Assembly (NCBI GenBank): GCA_030141605.1
Contig: JAQGDQ010000494.1
Coordinates: 64,001-128,000, forward strand
DNA length: 64,000 nucleotides
Source: Tubiluchus corallicola
Lineage: Eukaryota; Priapulida; Priapulimorpha; Priapulimorphida; Tubiluchidae
Direction of reading: 5' to 3'
Below, in pieces: positions 33,932 through 46,445 of this stretch. Numbering within the stretch: position 1 is the first letter of the stretch; each line of letters starts with the position of its first letter. The position numbers were made by a program, and so were the translations under genes. A model generated the notes under the pieces. That model was given only the letters and a program-made list of their open reading frames with translations. It made no database searches and was not told the origin of the DNA.

Positions 33932-36714
33932 ATGGCTGAGAGGCCAGCCACCCAGTCAAAAGTTCTAGTAAACGATTTTATAGCTCATTGGCTGCAGAGT
34001 TGCGGTATGGACTGGGACAACTGTAATCAACCGGACGGTCCTACGTTGCACAAATGCTGTGTGGTGATGAGACAAGTGGCTGAAGATTTTTTGAAACTAC
34101 AAAAACAAGAGCAAACGTTTGTCCTGGCCGAACAACTGTCATTGTATCAAGGCATACCTGCAGAACTAGCGCTTGAACGTTTTAACGGTGTTCTGAGTGA
34201 GTTGTTTAGTACTGGTATAAAGTGGGGCTACATCGTGGCTCTTGTTGCGTTCACTGGACACATGGCAGAATATGCAAAGAAAAACGGAATGCCTGAATTG
34301 GCAGAGAAATTTGCAGATGCGTCAGTGATATATCTTGACAGACCTGACATACAAAATTGGCTGAACGAGAATGGCGGCTGGGTAAGAAGTTTAACTGTCA
34401 GTTTTTACTGTATACGTGATAGTAATCATGGTACATATAATTACGTTGCCATTGGTTTTGCACCATGCATTGGCGATGTACTTATTTCATTTGCACTAAC
34501 ACGGGAACAAATACAGAATATTGTTTTGCTTCTGTAGCATACCAATTATTTATATAACAGTAGCAAGTGGTGGCGACTGCCAAGAGAGACTGTAACAATA
34601 TGACCAAAAGATCATCTTGTCTACCACCGAATTCACTGTTCATTAAAAACTTTATTTCGAAAAAATCCTAAAATTCATTTTGATGTTTTTGGATTGCCAG
34701 TTTAAGAGTTGAGTTTTCGTAAACTTTACGATATCACTTTTTTACGTGAACATGTTTGTTTATCAAACGCATTAACTATGAAGCATATATATGTGTGTGT
34801 GCTTGCATGGCAAAATCGTCCGTAGTCGGCAATTAAGCTTTTCTAGTTATTCATATGACCTGAATCTTCATTTCATGAGGATCATTTTGATACCAAGTTC
34901 ATGGCTCTATGTTATTTCTAAGCTGTGATAATCCACGTTAACGTTGAGGTGAAAACGTAATCTTGAGAAAAACACTTTTAAAATCAGCCATTGTTTTTTG
35001 TAGCATCTCTACAAAACTTAACAGTCACTAAAGTGTGGTTGCTATGGATTTTACAAGAGCAAATTGAAGTTACATTTAAATTCAGTAGATGGGTCTTCCT
35101 GACGAAGATCTGGTTTTGTCAACCGAAAAAAACCCGAAGCCAAATGGCTGCTTCCATGAGCTACAATCAGAGTTAGAAAATAGGAGTTTTTCACAATTGC
35201 AGTACTAGTTTCTAGACAGAAAAGTGGGTAAGGAGTTATACAGTTAGAGTTTTTAGTATTTTCTGTTCATTTTCCTGATAATTTTATGCTAGTATATAAA
35301 AGTCCAATATATTCACCATTTGTTTTCATAAAGAATAAAAAAAATCAACATTTGACCAAATTTTTAATGCTTTCTACTTTGAAGCATCGTAACGTAGTTT
35401 TAGCTATGCCGACTTATGGACAGTTTTGGTTTGCAAGCACACATGTATTGCATAGCTGAAGTTTCTGCTGCTACCATAAATGTGGCCATTACTGTTCAAA
35501 ACAATCACACACAAGTAATACTATACAAAATAAGGAAAAATTAGAGCAAGATTATTTGCCTCACAATAGGTGAAAAAAACTAACACAAAATAGTTCTGTA
35601 GGACTGACATAGGTAAGTAATTACAAACCAAAGCAACTACTTACATTGGTAAGTACAAACCGAAACCGGAATTTATAAAAGATGGGAAAGTAAAACGAAA
35701 CATTTTTGCAAAACCAGGTACTATTAAAACCGAAAACAGAAAATTCTATAATAAGCAAAAATTTTGTTTTTTGTTTGCTGTGGTGCAAAATTACTAATAA
35801 AAAATTGTAATACAGAAAGGACAAGGAAGTTTTATAGTATAGAACCTCAAGTTTGATGGAGTGGCTTACGTTAGAAAATGTGTTATAATGTTTTTGGATT
35901 TAAGCATCCATAATGATTAGTGTTTAAAGATCATGATGCTTCATTAAAAAATAAACAAATTTTATTTTATTTTGTAGAGGCTTTGTTGCCTATATTTTAT
36001 AAAATTAAATTTGGTTTTTCTCACTTTTGATATTTCGTGGTTTGATATTTCGGTTGATTGGGTCTGGAGATCCTAAAACTTCCCTGTCGTCGGCACTGAA
36101 GATGTGCCGCATTGCCAGTAAGAGAACATCTGAAACTGTTGTGTAAATGAATTTTTTGCTTTATTTGAATTAATCTGGCCAAGATTTTTCAGTGGTTTTT
36201 GGCATCTAGGATAAAAAGAACAGGTAAATTGGATAAAGGTAAAACCTCGGAAAAATGCTACCAAAAATTATCCAAAAATTTGGCTATGAAATTTAATATA
36301 TTTCTCCGAAACCAAATGTTAACCGAAAGGGCAATTATCGACAAACCGAAACAAAAATTTCATTTTGGTAACATCCCCAATTATCTCAACACCCATTGTA
36401 TGCATGAAATGCGTATCCATATTACCATAAAGTCACAAAATGGTAAATAGATTTGTCTTATTCATGAAAACTGCCATGTTTGAGAAGATTGTTTAGCTGT
36501 TAAAATTTTTACCGACCCATCAAATGCGCCATCTTATTCCAAGTCAAGTAATTCACGTCTGTTTCTTCTTCAGGATGGCTTTGTAAATTTTTACGCGAAT
36601 CGTGGCGTTCAGGAGGATTTCGTCTGGCCGAAGTCATTTTCCAGATTTCTGACCAGCGCCGCTGCTGTCGGAGCCATCGGAGCTGCGACGCTTGCTTTCT
36701 ACTTGCGGACATAA
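33932..36714 (+). CDS. BCL-2 family apoptosis regulator (two coding exons)
   Basis: Coding exons are 33932-34381 and 36574-36714, joined in phase 0 across a 2.2-kb intron (donor GTAAGA, acceptor TTTCTTCTTCAG). The product is 196 residues. BH4-like Leu-Val-Asn-Asp-Phe-Ile lies at 12-17, a BH3-like segment (LHKCCVVMRQVAEDF) at 39-53, BH1 (ELFSTGIKWGYIVALVAF) at 90-107, BH2 (WLNENGGW plus DGF) at 143-153, and a small-residue hydrophobic tail with a basic end at about 172-196. These proteins control mitochondrial outer-membrane permeability. An intact BH4 and BH1 favour a pro-survival role, but BAK/BOK-like activity cannot be excluded. The intron directly after the BH2 Trp matches the classical BCL2-family position. 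In the BH3-like segment Ala-Glu stands where Gly-Asp is usual. An acceptor at 33889 indicates a spliced 5'UTR. The start has a good context (AAAATGG). Confidence 0.9.
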
Positions 36715-39700
36715 ATTTTTGTGTCTGTGACTTTTATCACTAAAAATAATGGTAAAATCTATAAATTATTGTACCTGTTATTAATCACTGCACACATTAT
36801 TATTGTACAACAGTTTAAAAATTACTTTAATGAGCTTTCCAACTTAATAATTCTCAGTAAGTTACATAGGGGCAGCACGCGACATGCTTTGGATGTATTC
36901 TATAATGGTGGCATACTACGAACTGGTGTGTGCCTGTGATTCTATTACCATATTAAATAATTTGAACAAACTGCACATATTTTAAGTTATTAATGTGTTT
37001 AGTTACCAAGTAAAGTACTGGTATGTTTTCTACATTAAACCAGGAGAGCAATTTATCCAATAGGTCTACTTATTAACTGTTATGCACAAATACCAAATAT
37101 TTAAGCAAATAAGATGTTAGCCTCGTTCTTTACCTGCTTCATTTAAACTTTGCACAACAGAAAAGGTAGCGCGATTCATCATGTGCTGTGCTTCAAGAAT
37201 TTATTGAACCCACTATGGAATAAAACTGAACTGAATAAAAAATCAACTTTTAATATCTTGCAACACTGCCATTTGGAGCTCTGGTAATTATGAATAATGG
37301 TGGTGCAGTCACAGGAGTCTATTGCTGAGACTGGTATCAAAAATTGCAAGAAAAATCTTATCAGATTGTATGACATCAATTGTACGACGGAAAAATTGAA
37401 TCAAATTGCATGTTATCGATTGTATCTTGTCAATTGTATGAAAAAAATCTCATCAATTGTATAAAAAAATCGTATTAATAGTACGAAAAAGTCTTATCTA
37501 TTGTATGAAAAAAGTGTATAAAAAATCACACGCATAAAAAATTTGTTCACTGGTGACCTTTCTGAGGTTAACACATGATAAGAATTAGAAAAATATAGAC
37601 AAATTTAGAAGTCTAAATAACTTTAGAATATCTTGTCAAATGTATGAAAGCACATTACCTCCTTTTGTTAATCATTTTTTGGTACGACATACTTACATTA
37701 GACTTATGAAAACTTCAGTCTGGCAGGTTTATCATTTTTGCTTTTTTCTCGAAACTCCATACATGATTTAGACAACTTCTTAACATGCAGGTATTGTCAC
37801 ATCTAGAGTTATTTTATTTCCCAATATTCAATATATCAGTTTGCTAAGCTAATCTATAGACAGTTTTTCTGATTGCTTTTAGTTTCATGTTATGTGATGT
37901 AACTTGTTCTTTGAGTTTCTATGTATGGTTCATCTCCAACCCTGTGAGCGTATGGCATTGTCTAGAAAATTTGTAATCAGTTCGATAACGTAAATAGATA
38001 TTTTAATCTCAATAATTTAGTCAGTTAAATTATAATGTTATACACTGTATTATGGTTTGTTTCTTTGTGTGTTGTTTATGTTGAGCAATTAGTGTATGTT
38101 TTGGGGGAACTCTACAAAGTGCCCTTGCCCTTGTTTTTGTCATGAACATACTATTTATCGTCTTTTCTGCCTCTTTGTGTTGTAAAATATTATAAAGTTA
38201 GTTGTTGTTTTTTTGTAGAGTAACCTTGTGCATTCCGCAGTTAGAGTCGTAATCGTTTCAGCAAGCCAAATCTACTGCTGTGACTTGATAAGCTTTGTTT
38301 TGTGAGTGCATTCGCTACGTCAGTGCTTGACCATATTTACCATTCCGTGTAATAAAATGCAAATTACGTAATAAAAGGTAATAAAAGGTGTCCTTCGTGT
38401 GCCCCGAAATGTAGCTTAATCTCCCGTGTGCTTTTTAGCGGCCGTAATTCTTCTAGTGATAAACTGTTTGCATGAAATGACATGCATTGGTTCTCGTATA
38501 TGTGTGCTTATATGCACCTACGTGTAAATAATTCTGAGATCATCATTTCTTTAGCTGACATATGATTATACCCCCGATGTAAACAGCTAAACATTCGTTG
38601 CGTATGTGTGCAAGTATATGTACCCGCACATGCGTATGACAAAATGTTTTTAAGCAATAATATTTTTTAGTTAAAATCTTTGAAAAAGTGTTGGTTTTAA
38701 AAATTTTCATGTTCAAATTTTTAACTTTTTGGCCTAGCTACCTCGTTTGTTGTCGTTTTATCATAAACATCCCGCCCAAGTGTCTATAATTATTAATATT
38801 TACTATCTTATACTGTATACTATGCGTGCTATCAGGTCAATAGCGATTTATTATGTGTATCTGAATAAATTTAAAACTTCGATATCTAGTGTTGTGCGTA
38901 TTTATTTTGGTGCAGGTTAAAGGTACAACAGTGTAGCACCAGTGTCTTGTGTCTAATTTGAAATAGCTGCTTATCAATCCATTTTTCCGTCTGACTTCTT
39001 ATCTGTGGAATTTCATACTGTGAAAATGTGGCCTTGCCAGGTTGAGGAAGGAACGCTAACATGTATTAGTGAAATTATGTTTGCTGGATCAGTATTCACA
39101 TTTATTTAAAAAACATGATGCTAGCTATAATTATTGCATATAGGCAGTATAATTATTTTTGCACGAAGTGCAGTGCCATCTCTTGGCAAAAAACAGAATA
39201 TTGAAAACAGAATACAATTTACAACCCTAGCATCCTTTAAAGTTAGTGTAGGCGGTACGAAATTCGATGCTACCACTTATAAGGAAAAACTCGTATTACA
39301 GGTTCTGATCTCGTAACTATTAAAACAGGCGGCAGATGGGGCTGCGATATCATGCGCAATGCAAAATATCTATAGCAAGATGAATGTGAAGCACCAATAT
39401 TTCTGTCCAGACAGCATAAGTTGTGTAGATATTGCATGAATTATTAAGTTCTTGTTTGAACAGTAATTCAAATGATATTTATTAGTGCCAAAAACATATA
39501 CAATGCAACACAAAAAATAAGACACATACGACTTCAATTTTTGAAATAATGTAGTGACACTACAAACAAACAAAACAATTATTAGCAAAACAAATAATTA
39601 CAATGTCGCTCTTGTCAGTTATTTAAATGAAGATTTTAATTATTAGTATTTAAAATAGCTTTGACGCTCATCTTGCCTCATTTTAAGTTATTGTGTTGAA

Positions 39701-40215
39701 AATTTATAAGTTTTTGGTTGGTGGATAATAATTATGGTTTAAAGTAGATCTATTTTCATACGCTACGCAAGTTCTACGCAAATCTGACACAGAGTCTGCA
39801 TGATAAAAAATAATGCAATGTCCTGCGTCGCTTGGCGTTATATTTTCCTGGAACAAATTTGTGCGCATATATTATATTCTAATTACAGTAGAAAGTGCAG
39901 GGAGTTCATACCTCATGCAATGGCTGGGCCAGTGAGCTATACATGTATGCATGATGCACAATTACTGCACTTTTGCCTTATAGCACGGTTGCCTATTTTC
40001 AGGTTAAACTGTTTTTTTTTCAGTTGCCATGCAAAGCAGATTTGTCCAGTTAATAACCTTAATAGTTTTAATTGCTATGTTAGTTTTTCAGTTTTATTAT
40101 GTTGAAAATTGTGGACACACAGCAAGATTTTTTGCACTTAATTGCTTCGTTCGGCCGCACACGTCTATGATTGCCAAACAAAAAGTTAGAATTGACTTCG
40201 TTTAGGTCAATATTG
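36715..40215. other. downstream of the BCL-2 gene; no supported gene
   Basis: The first few hundred bases are probably 3' untranslated; AATAAA occurs near 37216. At about 37375-37525 a degenerate unit of roughly 22 bp, built on TCAATTGTATGAAAAAA, is repeated about six times. The rest is AT-rich with only chance open frames. Confidence 0.5.
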
Positions 40216-40219
40216 CTGT

Positions 40220-40560
40220 ACACACGCACGCGCATGGCCCGATTTTTCCAGTGGGGCTGAGCCACTTTTGCCCGAAAAATACTCGGATAAAGCATAGGTC
40301 AACTTCGAGTTGGGAATTGCCTCACTCAACCCCTATAATCAAAAATGCCCGGATTTCGGGCACTTCATTTGGTGGCGTGGAGAAATTTCGAGATTTTTGC
40401 CAGAAAAAAATTTCGTCATTTGGTCGGTGCTCGAAGAATTCGGCGATTGCCGGAAAAAATGTGTTCGCCTGGATCCGGGAAGTTGGGGCTGCAGCACCTC
40501 TTTCCCAGACCTTCGACTCGAACGCGTATATGTACGCAGCATGCTAACAATGTATGACCA
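40220..40560. repeat. GC-richer block with inverted motifs, probable decayed element
   Basis: CCAGTGGGGCTGAG, GCCCGAAAAATACTCGG, GCCCGGATTTCGGGC and GGGGCTGCAGCACC give a terminus-like, palindrome-rich texture. Open frames in several phases are likely due to composition. It looks like a non-autonomous DNA element but the ends were not resolved. Confidence 0.35.
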
Positions 40561-40724
40561 GTGACCACTCTATTAGCTATAATTATTTGAAACGTTTCTG
40601 AAACATGAATTCATAAAATTGCTTTCCATATTCTGACTTCCTCGATGATATCACAGTTGATTGAACTGCTTTGACAAAATAATAAATAGGATGGATAAAT
40701 AGACGTTTTGCTTGAAAATCAGAT

Positions 40725-40860
40725 AGTAATCTTTTTGAGACTTGCCATGGTCGTAAACGATGAAAGAAGTCATGTCTCTCAGATCACAGAAAGTTCTTTA
40801 TAATTTCCTTTCAGAAACTTTCGTCACCTCACGGACTTCATCAGCTGTACAGAGAGATAC
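40725..40860 (+). repeat. dispersed repeat, partner of 51850-51990
   Basis: Both contain GAGACTTGCC, then GTCATAA/GTCGTAA, AAAGAAGT, CGTGGACTTCAT/CACGGACTTCAT and CAGCTGT/AAGCTGT plus AGAGAG in the same order. No coding content. Confidence 0.55.
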
Positions 40861-41398
40861 AATAAAAATTGCAGATAAAAGTACGCATAAAATGAAAGTA
40901 TGCAGTGATACAGTGAAAGTATAAAAGATACAATGTTCATAAAGATGTTGTATTAAAAAGTTGATTTACAAGAAACATAACAGTTCCTAATTAAGAAAAA
41001 CAAAATGAAAATTAAACTTGCAATCACACCCGAATGAACTTGATAGAGGATAGATCTTGAAAGATAACCAAAACTGTACCTATTGACCAATGAGGTTTGT
41101 TAGTCCATAAAATAGATTCAATAGATTTATTTCGCAATAAACATATACATATTACATGTGCATCGATAATCAGTTTTTGTTAATACAAAAATATGATACA
41201 ATTCATGAATTCTGCGCTAGAGACCTAAGAAGCTAGCTTATGGTAGGCCACTAGAATTAGTTACGAAAAAATTACAATATATACAGATACAATATTACAA
41301 TATATTCAAATATAAATACGGGTGGGAAGTAACAAAAATATTATTATACTAGAGGGGAAGTTTTTGAAAATGAAAAACAACAAGTCATGATTGTGTGA

Positions 41399-41608
41399 TC
41401 AGTTATATGTTTCAAGTAAGTTTAATTTATAATTTTTTTTAAATATGGACAGCGAGTTGGCATTTTTAATAGCTGGAGCAATTGAATTCCATATGTAAGG
41501 GCCATTGTATTTATTAGAAAATTTTCTAACTTTTGTGTTGCACTGTATGTAGTGATAGTTCAGTCTATAACGTGTGTCGTAATTATGTATACTTACGTAA
41601 AATTTCAA
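41399..41608 (-). pseudogene. non-LTR retrotransposon C-terminal remnant
   Basis: The minus-strand frame encodes His-Asn-Tyr-Asp-Thr-Arg-Tyr-Arg, then Gly-Pro-Tyr-Ile-Trp-Asn-Ser-Ile, an Ile-Lys-Asn motif and Phe-Lys-Lys-Asn-Tyr-Lys before the stop. This is the same C-terminal signature as at 4163-4414 but from a different element copy. Only about 69 residues remain. The retrotransposon 3' part may continue leftward to about 41280. Confidence 0.7.
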
Positions 41609-42640
41609 TATGCAAAAAATATTGTTGATTTTGTAAAGCGTGTAAATCTATAATCAAATTACCTGCATTTGCGCACATTTTTTGTATGTAATTACATCTA
41701 CAGCCGAGTACCCACATTCTTGTAACAGTCTTGTAATTAACGGATGAACGTTAATTGCTGTAAACTTGGCATAGAATGTGGCGCTGCATCGCGCGCCTGA
41801 AGGCGTATTCTTTGCATTGATAAAATGTTTATTTTAATAGCTTCTACATAATAATAGAGTTTTCTGCGCGATAACCTTGACAATTATAAACTGCCGCTGT
41901 GGTTGAGAGACATTTTTAGAAAGAACAGCTGATGCATAATACGGATTAGGAGTAATTACTTATAGATTGGCTATAATTTTATATTGAACGTAATTAAGTT
42001 TACAGTCACTGGAAATCACACAGTACACGTGTGTTCTTAGATCAAATTAATACTAATAGGTATTTATACAGAGAATAAGTGAAGCTAATGTGTTTTCTTA
42101 GCCGAAATGGGATTTCTTTCAGTTGTTTGAGCAGCAATTTTGATGTGGATAGGATATGCTTTGATTTTTGATCATCAGTTTTTTTGCTTGTGTAGCCAAT
42201 TGGTCTGAAGTAACAGATGTAGAGACTTGGGTACGTGCTTAAATAGGTGGCGTCACGCAGAGAGAAGGTTAAATCATACAAAATTGGTTAAACTTGACAT
42301 AACACATAAGTAATGACAAAATCACAAGTTAGATTTTTACGTTCATATTCCTACATTGTCTGTATCTTACACCCACCATATTAGGCAAAAACTCATCGTG
42401 ATTGCAACATCAAAATGAAGGAATGTTCACGTTTTTCAGCCTACACAATTAAAGATTTCAATATGAGTAAGAGTCAAGCGGAAGATATGATACTTAGTTG
42501 TTTTACCCCAGGGTAAACAGCTCAAAAATTTAACTTTCCTTTTCTCCGTAGAAGGAATGCAAAGTTGCCAATCACATGGAGCTATAGGATGACGTTACGG
42601 TGCGCGAGTCGCTGAGAATGCGCATGCACAAATTGGGCCA
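41609..42640. other. intergenic, nothing recognised
   Basis: No family-level similarity was seen on either strand. The last few hundred bases before 42856 probably include the promoter and 5'UTR of the CABIT gene. Confidence 0.4.
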
Positions 42641-42855
42641 TGGCCGCGCCCAGCTTAACGCTCATTGGCAAGCACACTACAATAGACAGGCAAATATTCA
42701 GTGACTGAAGTGGTTATTCGGTCAGTCAGCTGCAGAAGGTTACTGCTGCGATGTTCTTCAAGACAGTTACTGTAATAATTTTTAAGATACGTGTTGCTGC
42801 TGTTGCTTGTCTCGTGTAGTTTAGTGTTTTCGCTTTTTTCATTCAACTATTGACG

Positions 42856-43324
42856 ATGACTTCGTTGGAAATACAACCGCTGACGTCTGCTGTGAAGTGG
42901 TCAGATGACAGTTTGTACCTGAAGGATTTTATACGCGTTTACCAGCTGCCTCATCTGGCTCGAGTGACCAAGGGACAGTACTCCTGTGTGGGAGTACCAG
43001 GATTAATATCTGACTTAGATTTGTCCCAAAGTGTACTATTACATTCCAGTTACAAAGCTGTGAAAGTGCTAGCTCAATGTGTTCGCATCAAAGACGTCAG
43101 GAAAGGCAGTCCTGTTTCTTGTTGTGGACCGACTGTTTCCATACCGTCCACGTATAAGGGATGGTTTGAGGTGCTCTCGGAAGAGGGGAAGGCGGTCAAA
43201 CCCATGGAGAGCATAGCGGAGTTGGCCGCCAAAGGTCCGGAAAGTTTTCTGGTTCGGGAGAATTGTAAAGCACTTGTGGGCTCTCCCGATGCATGTTCAG
43301 ATAAATCAAGATTAGTTTTAGGAG
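42856..43324 (+). CDS. GAREM/THEMIS-like CABIT-domain protein, first coding exon
   Basis: The frame opens with ATG at 42856 and leaves at a consensus donor (AG|GTGAGT at 43325) after 156 codons plus one base (phase 1). Residues 14-37 (VKWSDDSLYLKDFIRVYQLP plus HLAR) match the opening of the CABIT domain as in GAREM adaptors. A Val/Ser-rich beta-strand pattern and a conserved block around IPSTYKGWFEVLSEE (residues 96-110) follow. GAREM proteins bind GRB2 and link receptor tyrosine kinases to ERK signalling. Only the N-terminal half of the roughly 260-residue CABIT domain is encoded here. I found no second exon in the remaining 20 kb, so the next exon is probably beyond a long intron or was missed. 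The 5' flank has no acceptor near the ATG, so this may be the first exon. Confidence 0.8.
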
Positions 43325-44783
43325 GTGAGTTATTTTTTGCAAGTTGTAAAATGATTCCTAAATTTTTATCATTATTGAAATCATTTTGCCTGTGGTTTAC
43401 TGATCATATTATTAGAAATCTATTGATATGAGAAGTGTTTTGAGTTTTACGAGTTTTATTAATCCGTTCAGTTTTCTGTCCGTGTTAAAATCTTCCTTTA
43501 TCGTCGTACTGTAGCGTGAATTTATTTCACAATATGCACAATTTATCAGCTTTATTCAGTTTATCAAGATAAATCGTACGTAGATATAGACTGCAGTACA
43601 ATATACAGCATTTCGCTCGCCTTGCCCCCTCTAATTACTTATGCCCCAATTCCGCAAAAATTATAGTGTGCGAGCCACAATTGAGGACGTAAGTGTGCGT
43701 TAGATTAAAACGCGTGCGTCTAATATTTTGATTCGGAAGTTTGCACACTCTTACAGGCTGTTCTTACTATCTCTTTACAAGAGAATTATTGAGATTGCTT
43801 TGCTTATTTTGGTTATCTACGGCATTCGAGCCATTGGTATGCAATCGCATTCTTTATTTTGTAGCATTTTACGTTGACATACGAAGGGATATTATTTCCT
43901 GAAGTTTGCGGAGAGTAATAGAATCACAAATGATTTGACAAAGTAATACTACAAGGTCCAGGATGTATCAATTTTTTTACATGTGATCAATCCCACTAAG
44001 TTTGATTTCACTGATATTAGATTCCACTGTTTCCACATGTCTAAAAAGAGCTGGTCTCAACTAGGTCTATAAGATGGGCATGTTCATTGGTTCAGTTCTG
44101 TTAATATAAGAGTATGTTTTAAATTGGTGGCTATTCTGATAGAAATTCTTTCAGAAATCCTGTTTTTGCACGCAGTTTTTTTGCAACTCTTAAAAAACTG
44201 TTCCGGCAAAATAATCCGTATTTTGTATTTCTTCGCCCATGAACATTATAGCTGATAGCTGAGATCTCCCTTCTGCGTCTAGCTGTTAATTACATAACCC
44301 TGGCAGGCGCGGTGCGCCAACTGTAGGAGAATGCATTTGCAGCAAAAAAAAGCACAACTTGAATGATGTTTTCCTGAACTATGACTTCTTCTCAGAGTCG
44401 TAGCGCATTGTTGTGCCATCAAGACAAGCGCTTCTTTGTTTGGTAACAAGACGAAGATCCCCAGGAGGTCATCACACTGTAACTTACTGTGTGAGATTAG
44501 CCACACTGATTACCATAATCTGAACAGTTATCGTACTGTGCAACAACGGTCATGGCAATTTTGTCACTCGTAATCACACGGTCTCCCGCGTTCTGCGTTC
44601 TCAATGCTGTAGTTTTCGTAATCAATGTAGCTGTTAGCTGCGGCCACTAAGTTGGAAATCAGTGTAACTTTTTTGAATATATGGTCTTGCATTCTACAAC
44701 AGCAAGCTGGGATCCAACACTCAGTAGCGAGACTAATAAATATAGCTGTTTGTGGAGGAACAGGAATCTAGGGTCAGATAAAT
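43325..44783 (+). other. start of the CABIT gene's first intron; no other gene seen
   Basis: The sequence begins with the donor GTGAGT and continues without recognisable coding content. Confidence 0.5.
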
Positions 44784-45096
44784 GTCAGGGATAATATTCT
44801 AAGACACTTCAGGAGCAAATTAAGAAAAATGATTTATCACATTCAGTCACCCATTTACTTTCCGACAAGGTTGATTGTTGCTAAACTGTCAACGGTAATG
44901 TTCTAAGACATTTTAGGAGTAAATCAGCAAAAATGCATTATCACATTCAGTCACCCATTTACTTACCGACAAGGTCGATTGTTGCTAAACTGTCAACGGT
45001 CATGTTCTAGGACATTTTAGGAGTGAATCAGAAAAAATATTTCATCACGTTCAGTCACTCATCTATTTACTGACAAGGCTTGATTGTTGCGAAACT
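44784..45096. repeat. 104-bp tandem repeat, three copies
   Basis: Units start at 44784, 44888 and 44992, each with GTCAACGGTAATGTTCTAAG-like sequence, then CACATTCAGTCACCCATTTA and GACAAGG plus GATTGTTGC. Copies 1 and 2 are closest and copy 3 more diverged. Confidence 0.9.
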
Positions 45097-45284
45097 TGGG
45101 CCACTGTGCAAAATCTTATAACTATCCCGCTCCGAGAAACTGACATGTATCGGGTCTGCGTGTTCATAATCTTCAAAAGGAATGCCACTTTCTCAGTGAC
45201 AGAGTGTTAATCCGGACGCTATCTCAATTTTTGTTTCGTCGTTTCTGTCCACCAGTATATATAAATGATCATCGGAAGATAGCC

Positions 45285-46050
45285 TAAAAATGGCTGTGCG
45301 TAATGGTTATCGCGGGAATTTATATTTACAAGTTTTACACAGCGTTACTGCTAACGCAAGCTCTGTGCATATTAAGATAGCATGTAAGTGATACTAAATT
45401 TCAACGCGATTTTTTTAACTTCATTTACGGAGAATGTTTTCTTGTTCTTTAAGATGAGGCATGACGAAAAAAAGAACGCTATTAGAAACTCGTTAAAATA
45501 TCTGTCTGCCTCGCCAGTTTTTGTGCAAAACTCGTAATCTCGCAAAAACGCGGATTTGGCGAGAAGAGAAAAACCCCAAGGCTGAGAGAATCAGTGAAAG
45601 TGATTGCTCCGTGACTACTCCCTCTCCTATGCGACTGTAATATTATTATGACCATGAAAGATGCTTTGATGAGCTAAACAGTTGTATCATGCGATGAGGA
45701 GCAACAAGGCCAGCTTTGCATGCCATGAGCTGTAGTCGAACCTGTTCAGAAGAATTTGCTGTTGACTCTTTACGAAACGTGTTAAAGCACAAGAAAACCC
45801 TCCACTTTCATGACGCCTAAATTCCTCTCGAAATTTTTTACCACTGACATACTGCCTTTTTGCATATTAGACTTGTGTCGGCAGTAACGCTGCTTAAACT
45901 CCCGCGGTGACCGTTAGACGCAGCCATTTTGACGGCAGATCATTTGAAGCAAGTTCAGATAACATTGCGTAAAGTTTGAAAAAATAATCAGAACATTCGT
46001 AGCACACACATTTAAAATTACTGTATCTTGTCAATACGACTACAATAGGA
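45285..46050. repeat. dispersed repeat family 3, two parts in opposite orientation
   Basis: 45285-45440 is in the plus orientation (TTTACAAGTTTTACACAGCG, then GTTACTGCTAACGC). 45850-46040 is reversed (GGCAGTAACGCTGC, then GTTTGAAAAAATAATC). The two therefore face each other around about 400 bp of unrelated sequence. Confidence 0.55.
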
Positions 46051-46072
46051 TTATAAATTATCAGTCAGAGAC

Positions 46073-46285
46073 GAGGCGGCATAGTCTAGTGGTAATGCGT
46101 CCGCTTTCCGTCTGGGAGGTCTGGAGTTCGACACTGCCAAATACTTTAAAATGACACTGACTGTTGCCCTGCCTGGTGCGTGGTATTATCTGTTGTTATA
46201 CAATTGTTATTCACAGTTGGCAAAAACCTCACAAGTTTGTGTTAATTGTTATACAAAAAGCTGAAATTAAATAATAATAATAATT
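46073..46285 (+). mobile_element. tRNA-derived SINE
   Basis: The head GAGGCGGCATAGTCTAGTGG resembles a pol III A box (TAGTCTAGTGG), and GGAGTTCGACACTGCC about 40 bases on resembles a B box (GGTTCGANNCC). The cloverleaf stems pair poorly, so it is not a working tRNA. A unique body of about 130 bp follows and the element ends in an AATAATAATAAT tail. The promoter is internal. Confidence 0.65.
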
Positions 46286-46338
46286 TTATTATTAATTTAT
46301 TATTATTTATTAATTAATTTTATTACTGTTATCATCAT

Positions 46339-46369
<31 letters not shown>

Positions 46370-46445
46370 AACAGCAGGAGCATTATTATTTATTTATTTA
46401 TTTATTATTATTATTGTCGTTGTCGTTATTATTATTATTATTAGT
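46286..46445. repeat. ATT/CAT/CAG compound microsatellite
   Basis: ATT units, then about eight CAT units, several CAG units and ATT/TTATT units, growing out of the SINE tail. Confidence 0.9.

Noticed and set aside
33667-33939. Upstream frame before the BCL-2 start
   Set aside because: It reads through a strong acceptor at 33889 and has no recognisable domain; likely intron or 5'UTR.
36509-36712. Minus-strand frame over the BCL-2 second exon
   Set aside because: Shadow of the BH2/tail exon, which continues the plus-strand frame exactly.
40251-40564. Overlapping frames in three phases
   Set aside because: A GC-richer, palindrome-rich stretch with few stop codons; no phase shows a family motif.
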